64,000 bases of DNA, from positions 62,001 through 126,000 of the forward strand of contig CAVRUD010000026.1 in NCBI GenBank assembly GCA_963724285.1, in the 5' to 3' direction. This document shows positions 61,080 to 64,000 of this stretch, piece after piece; position 1 is the stretch's first letter; every line of letters starts with the position of its first letter. The position numbers and the translations under genes were made by a program. Under the pieces are notes generated by a model. That model ran no database searches and was not told where the DNA came from. It was given only the letters and a program-made list of their open reading frames with translations. This DNA comes from CAVRUD01 sp963724285. GTDB lineage: Bacteria > Chloroflexota > Chloroflexia > Thermomicrobiales > UBA6265.

Positions 61080-62636
61080 ATGCGGCCGGACCACCGATCG
61101 AGAGGCAGCGTGACAACCCCTCCCCAAATCGTGGGCATCGATCTCGGAACGTCGTCGGTCAAAGTCGTCGTTGTAGAGCCGTCTGGGGGAGTGACCGGCA
61201 CGTCCTCGGCGCACTACCCCACCCTCCGACCTGAGCCGCTGTTCGCCGAACAGAACCCAGACATCTGGTGGCAGGCAACCATCACGGCCACCCGCGCCGC
61301 CCTCGAAGCCGCCGGCCATCCGGCCGTGGCCGCAATCGGGGTTACCGGCCAGATGCACGGTACCGTCCTCCTGGACCAACAAGACCAGCCAGTCTGTCCC
61401 GCGATCATCTGGGCCGACGGCCGCAGTGCGGACGCGGCCAGGCAGTTGACCGAAGAGATCGGCGCGGAGCGGCTGGTCGAGTTGGCCGGCAGTCCGGTGG
61501 CATCCGGCTTTCAGGCAGCCACCCTGCGCTGGCTAGGAGCGCACCAGCCTGACCTGCTATCCCGGACACGCACCGTAACGACGCCGGGCGGTTACATCCG
61601 GCACAGACTTACCGGCGAGCATTCAGTCGATCCCAGTGACGCTTCTGGTACCTTGCTGTTCGACGTTCGCAAGCGGGACTGGTCTACCGAGATCCTGAAC
61701 GCGACGGGGACCAACCGGGAAGCGCTCCCGGATGTGCTCCCATCCTCGGGAATCGCCGGAGTCTTGACTTCGCGCGCCGGGGAAGCGTTGGGAATGCAAC
61801 CGGGGACTCCGGTGGCCACCGGCGGCGCCGATGCAGCCTGCGCCGCCCTCGGCTGTGGAGTCACCGATCCAACATCGCTCCTCTTGACGTTTAGCACCGG
61901 TACACAGGTCTTGGTTCCGCGCTTTGACGTGGCAACCGACCCATTGGGACGGCTCCACACGTTCTGTTCCGTTCTGGACCCGGGTGCGGGCAGCCCAGGG
62001 TGGTACACCATGGGCGCGACCCTGACAGCCGGCATGGCGCTCACCTGGCTGTCCGAGCAGATCTTCAATCTGCCGCCGTCGGCGGAAACGATGACGAAGC
62101 TGGTTGCCGAAGCCGAAACCGTGCCGCCCGGAAGTCGGGGACTCGTCTTCCTGCCGTATTTGATCGGGGAACGGACCCCGCACATGGATCCCAACGCTCG
62201 GGGGGTCTTTCTCGGGCTCTCCACCACCCACGGCCGGGCGGAATTGGTGCGCGCGACGATTGAAGGGATTGTGTTCGCCGCCTACGACGCGAATCTCGCC
62301 CTGCGGTCGCTTGGCGGTGAGCCTGCGCAGATCTACCTCGCCGGAGGCGGAGCCCGCTTTCAACCCTGGCGGCAGGCGATCGCCGATACCTTCGGGTTGC
62401 CGGCCGTCTCACTCGCGGGCGAAGACCACACCGCCATCGGGGCCGCGATACTGGCAGGAGCGGCAGTCGGCCTGCACGACCCAGTTGCCGCGGCCACGTC
62501 CTGGCGAACCGAAGCCGAAACGACGAATCCGATCGACGGCAACCGCGCCCTATACCAGGACCTCTTCGGCATCTTCCAGCGCACGTATCAGGCTTTGAGG
62601 TCGGAGATGCGGTATCTGGCAGAACTGGCGAGATAG
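61080..62636 (+). CDS. xylB: FGGY family carbohydrate kinase, xylulokinase-like
   Basis: 518 residues; the ATG at 61080 has GGAGG seven bases upstream (a GTG at 61110 is an alternative). The N-terminal ATPase lobe starts VGIDLGTSSVKVVVVEPSG; the sugar-binding segment AIGVTGQMHGTVLLD with Gln-Met-His is typical of xylulokinases. The C-terminal lobe has FSTGTQVLVPRFD, LPYLIGERTPHMDPNARGVFLGL and IYLAGGGARFQPWRQ. It would phosphorylate D-xylulose or a similar ketose with ATP. No xylose isomerase or transporter is adjacent. Confidence 0.9.
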   Translation: MRPDHRSRGSVTTPPQIVGIDLGTSSVKVVVVEPSGGVTGTSSAHYPTLRPEPLFAEQNPDIWWQATITATRAALEAAGHPAVAAIGVTGQMHGTVLLDQQDQPVCPAIIWADGRSADAARQLTEEIGAERLVELAGSPVASGFQAATLRWLGAHQPDLLSRTRTVTTPGGYIRHRLTGEHSVDPSDASGTLLFDVRKRDWSTEILNATGTNREALPDVLPSSGIAGVLTSRAGEALGMQPGTPVATGGADAACAALGCGVTDPTSLLLTFSTGTQVLVPRFDVATDPLGRLHTFCSVLDPGAGSPGWYTMGATLTAGMALTWLSEQIFNLPPSAETMTKLVAEAETVPPGSRGLVFLPYLIGERTPHMDPNARGVFLGLSTTHGRAELVRATIEGIVFAAYDANLALRSLGGEPAQIYLAGGGARFQPWRQAIADTFGLPAVSLAGEDHTAIGAAILAGAAVGLHDPVAAATSWRTEAETTNPIDGNRALYQDLFGIFQRTYQALRSEMRYLAELAR

Positions 62637-62649
62637 CGGTGACCACATC

Positions 62650-62745
62650 TCCCTGCCGCCCGGGGCTCACGGCCCAGGGTTGGCCCAAGGTTGGCCCAGG
62701 GTTGGCCCAGGGTTGGCCCAGGCTAATCGTCACAGCCTCTCCGAG
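62650..62745. repeat. Repeat with 11-bp tandem units (GGTTGGCCCAG)n
   Basis: CCCGGGGCTCACGGCC is followed by four to five 11-base units GGTTGGCCCAR (62675-62720) and then ACAGCCTCTCCGAGGCT, the same parts that appear singly at 7615-7681 and, inverted, at 63755-63820. The tandem array looks like local expansion of that repeat. Confidence 0.75.
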
Positions 62746-63204
62746 GCTAAGAGCGACCGGCAAAAGGCGTCATGTGAGTCTGCGGGTCGTCGGGCGATTG
62801 TCCCACCGAAAGCGGGTGCGCGCTTCGTTGATGAGGCGGCGAGCACGACGCCAGCGGTGACCGAGGAAGCGTCACCGGGACGGCTTGAGCCATCGGCTCT
62901 CGCCAGTGCTCGAGTCGTTGTTGTCGCCGGAGAGGCCGCTGAGGTAGGCGACCTCGACCCCGCCGAACGAGCCACTGAGAGGCAGCGTGGTGCCGCACCG
63001 GGTCTGCCCTGCAACCGCAACCTGAAATGCTCGCGACCCGATTGTCGATTCCGGGCGGTCCCGTTCGACAACCAAACGGAAGCGGTGGTCACCGGATGGC
63101 GGAGCCGCTTCTGGTCATTCCGGGGGTTCCGGGGGCGTCGAACCGGTCGGCGTCACCCCGCGAACGAACCCATATCGCATCTATCGCATGGCGGGAGGCA
63201 ACCC
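62746..63204. other. 460-base gap, no gene recognised
   Basis: Open frames on both strands have no start signals or family resemblance; codon-position bias is inconsistent. Confidence 0.4.
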
Positions 63205-63639
63205 ATGGCGCGCACCAGCACCTATCTGCACTTCGGCGGCACCGCCGAGGACGCGTTCAATCTCTACAAGGCCGCGTTCGGCACCGAGTTCGTCGGCCCG
63301 ATCGAGCGGATGGGCGACCTCCCGGCCCAGCCCGGTCAGCCCGAGCTGAGCGCCGAGGAGAAGAACCAGGTCTCGAGCGTCAAGCTCCCGATCGCCGGCG
63401 GGCACCTGCTGATCGGCAACGACGCCCCCGCCTGGATGGGCACCCTCGTCCACGGCAACGCCATGGACATCGGCGTCGAGCTCGACACCCACGCCGAGGC
63501 CGACCGCATCTTCGCCGCCCTCTCCGAAGGCGCCAACGTCGAATACCCCTTCCAGGAAATGTCCGACGGCGACTACTTCGGCTCGCTGGTCGACAAGTTC
63601 GGCACCCAATGGCTGGTCAGTTGCCCCGGCCCATCCTAG
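63205..63639 (+). CDS. VOC family protein, PhnB-like
   Basis: 144 residues; ATG at 63205 with GGGAGG six bases upstream. RTSTYLHFGGTAEDAFNLYKAAFGTEF is the usual PhnB-like (DUF3-demethylubiquinone-9 methyltransferase-like) opening, and the C-terminus DGDYFGSLVDKFGTQWLVSC is characteristic. Fold related to glyoxalases; most members have no known reaction. It is unrelated to the VOC protein at 10122. Confidence 0.9.
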   Translation: MARTSTYLHFGGTAEDAFNLYKAAFGTEFVGPIERMGDLPAQPGQPELSAEEKNQVSSVKLPIAGGHLLIGNDAPAWMGTLVHGNAMDIGVELDTHAEADRIFAALSEGANVEYPFQEMSDGDYFGSLVDKFGTQWLVSCPGPS

Positions 63640-63754
63640 CCACCTATCCACGCCCGCCTCTCGACCAGCGCGGCCCCCGGTTCCCGGCGTTTTGATCGGG
63701 TGATTCGGCCCGCCGCCCCCGTCCTAGTGCCGGAGGCACTAAGGCATCGTGCTT

Positions 63755-63822
63755 TCTGGCCTCGGAGAGGCTGTTCCGTTTAGCCCGGGCCAACCTTGGG
63801 CCGTGAGCCCCGGGCGGCAACT
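63755..63822. repeat. Intergenic repeat, inverted copy
   Basis: GGCCTCGGAGAGGCTGTTCC followed by CCCGGGCCAACCTTGGGCC and CCCCGGGCGG is the reverse-oriented relative of 62650-62745. Confidence 0.7.
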
Positions 63823-63856
63823 ACGGGCAACTGCCCCTCCAGACACTCTTTCCCAC

Positions 63857-64000
63857 TCAATCCACGTTTGCCAACGCTTCGGCAACGAGTCGCTCCCGCT
63901 CACGATTCGCCGCATCTATCCTGCGTTCGAGGGCCGCAATCCATTCGACGTGAGCGGTAAGGAGTTCCTCCTCGCGGCCGAGGTATTCCCTGGTCCTGGC
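63857..64000 (-). CDS. C-terminus of an unidentified helical protein (partial)
   Basis: A minus-strand frame open from the right edge ends at TGA 63857-63859 (47 residues seen, ARTREYLGREEELLTAHVE... to EALANVD). It is rich in Glu, Arg, Ala and Leu with a heptad-like pattern, so probably a coiled coil. The start and identity are outside the window. Confidence 0.55.
   Translation of the reverse strand, partial: ARTREYLGREEELLTAHVEWIAALERRIDAANRERERLVAEALANVD

Noticed and set aside
62668..62720. CRISPR-like array
   Set aside because: Units are 11 bp with no spacers; it is a simple tandem repeat. No Cas genes are present.
62746..63204. N-terminal extension of the PhnB-like protein
   Set aside because: The frame is open far upstream, but the ATG at 63205 has a strong ribosome-binding site and matches the normal family start.

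Overview
This is a GC-rich (roughly 65 percent) bacterial chromosome segment, most likely from a Chloroflexota bacterium of the Thermomicrobia/Sphaerobacter kind. That call is an inference from the mix of genes (HemA-HemL, PEP carboxylase, SucCD, a CarH-type regulator, MgtE, LysS-GreA), frequent GTG/TTG starts and dense palindromic intergenic repeats. No rRNA, tRNA or CRISPR array was seen.

Layout. 1-6.3 kb (minus strand): a LacI-controlled sugar ABC-importer operon (regulator, binding protein, two permeases, ADP-ribosylglycohydrolase). 6.5-13.8 kb: GNAT, HAD, M24-fold hydrolase, VOC protein, amidase, GNAT. 14.0-15.5 kb: insertion sequence 1. 15.6-21 kb: secreted cyclase, PrmC, CarH-like B12 regulator, propeller lipoprotein, SRAP protein. 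21.3-31.6 kb: secreted amidase with six SH3 repeats, hemL-hemA, PEP carboxylase, MBL-fold protein, GNAT. 31.7-33.2 kb: insertion sequence 2 (IS4/Tn5-like). 33.3-39.1 kb: DnaJ-domain membrane protein, arginase-family protein, ClpP-like protease, MMPL transporter fused to a putative sensor domain. 39.1-42.8 kb: two GNATs, a radical SAM protein that appears to be a selenoprotein, and a sigma factor behind a LexA-type box. 43-48.3 kb: MFS transporter, GNAT, zinc ribbon, sucCD. 48.6-51 kb: SigJ-type sigma factor, epimerase, DoxX. 51.6-55.4 kb: HtrA-like protease with an OmpR/PhoB-type two-component pair. 55.4-64 kb: lysS-greA, mgtE with a long leader, sugar kinase, VOC protein, partial gene.

The most interesting item is the radical SAM gene ending near 41.8 kb. 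Its apparent TGA stop is preceded by TGC and followed in frame by codons for Ala-Glu-Pro, giving a Cys-Sec-Ala-Glu-Pro tail, with a hairpin at the distance expected for a bacterial SECIS element.

A caution: ten genes, including PEP carboxylase and both transposases, are split by single-nucleotide frameshifts, several in homopolymers. This looks more like consensus sequence error than decay. The intergenic space is filled with several palindromic or MITE-like repeat families, and both insertion sequences sit inside or next to one of them.
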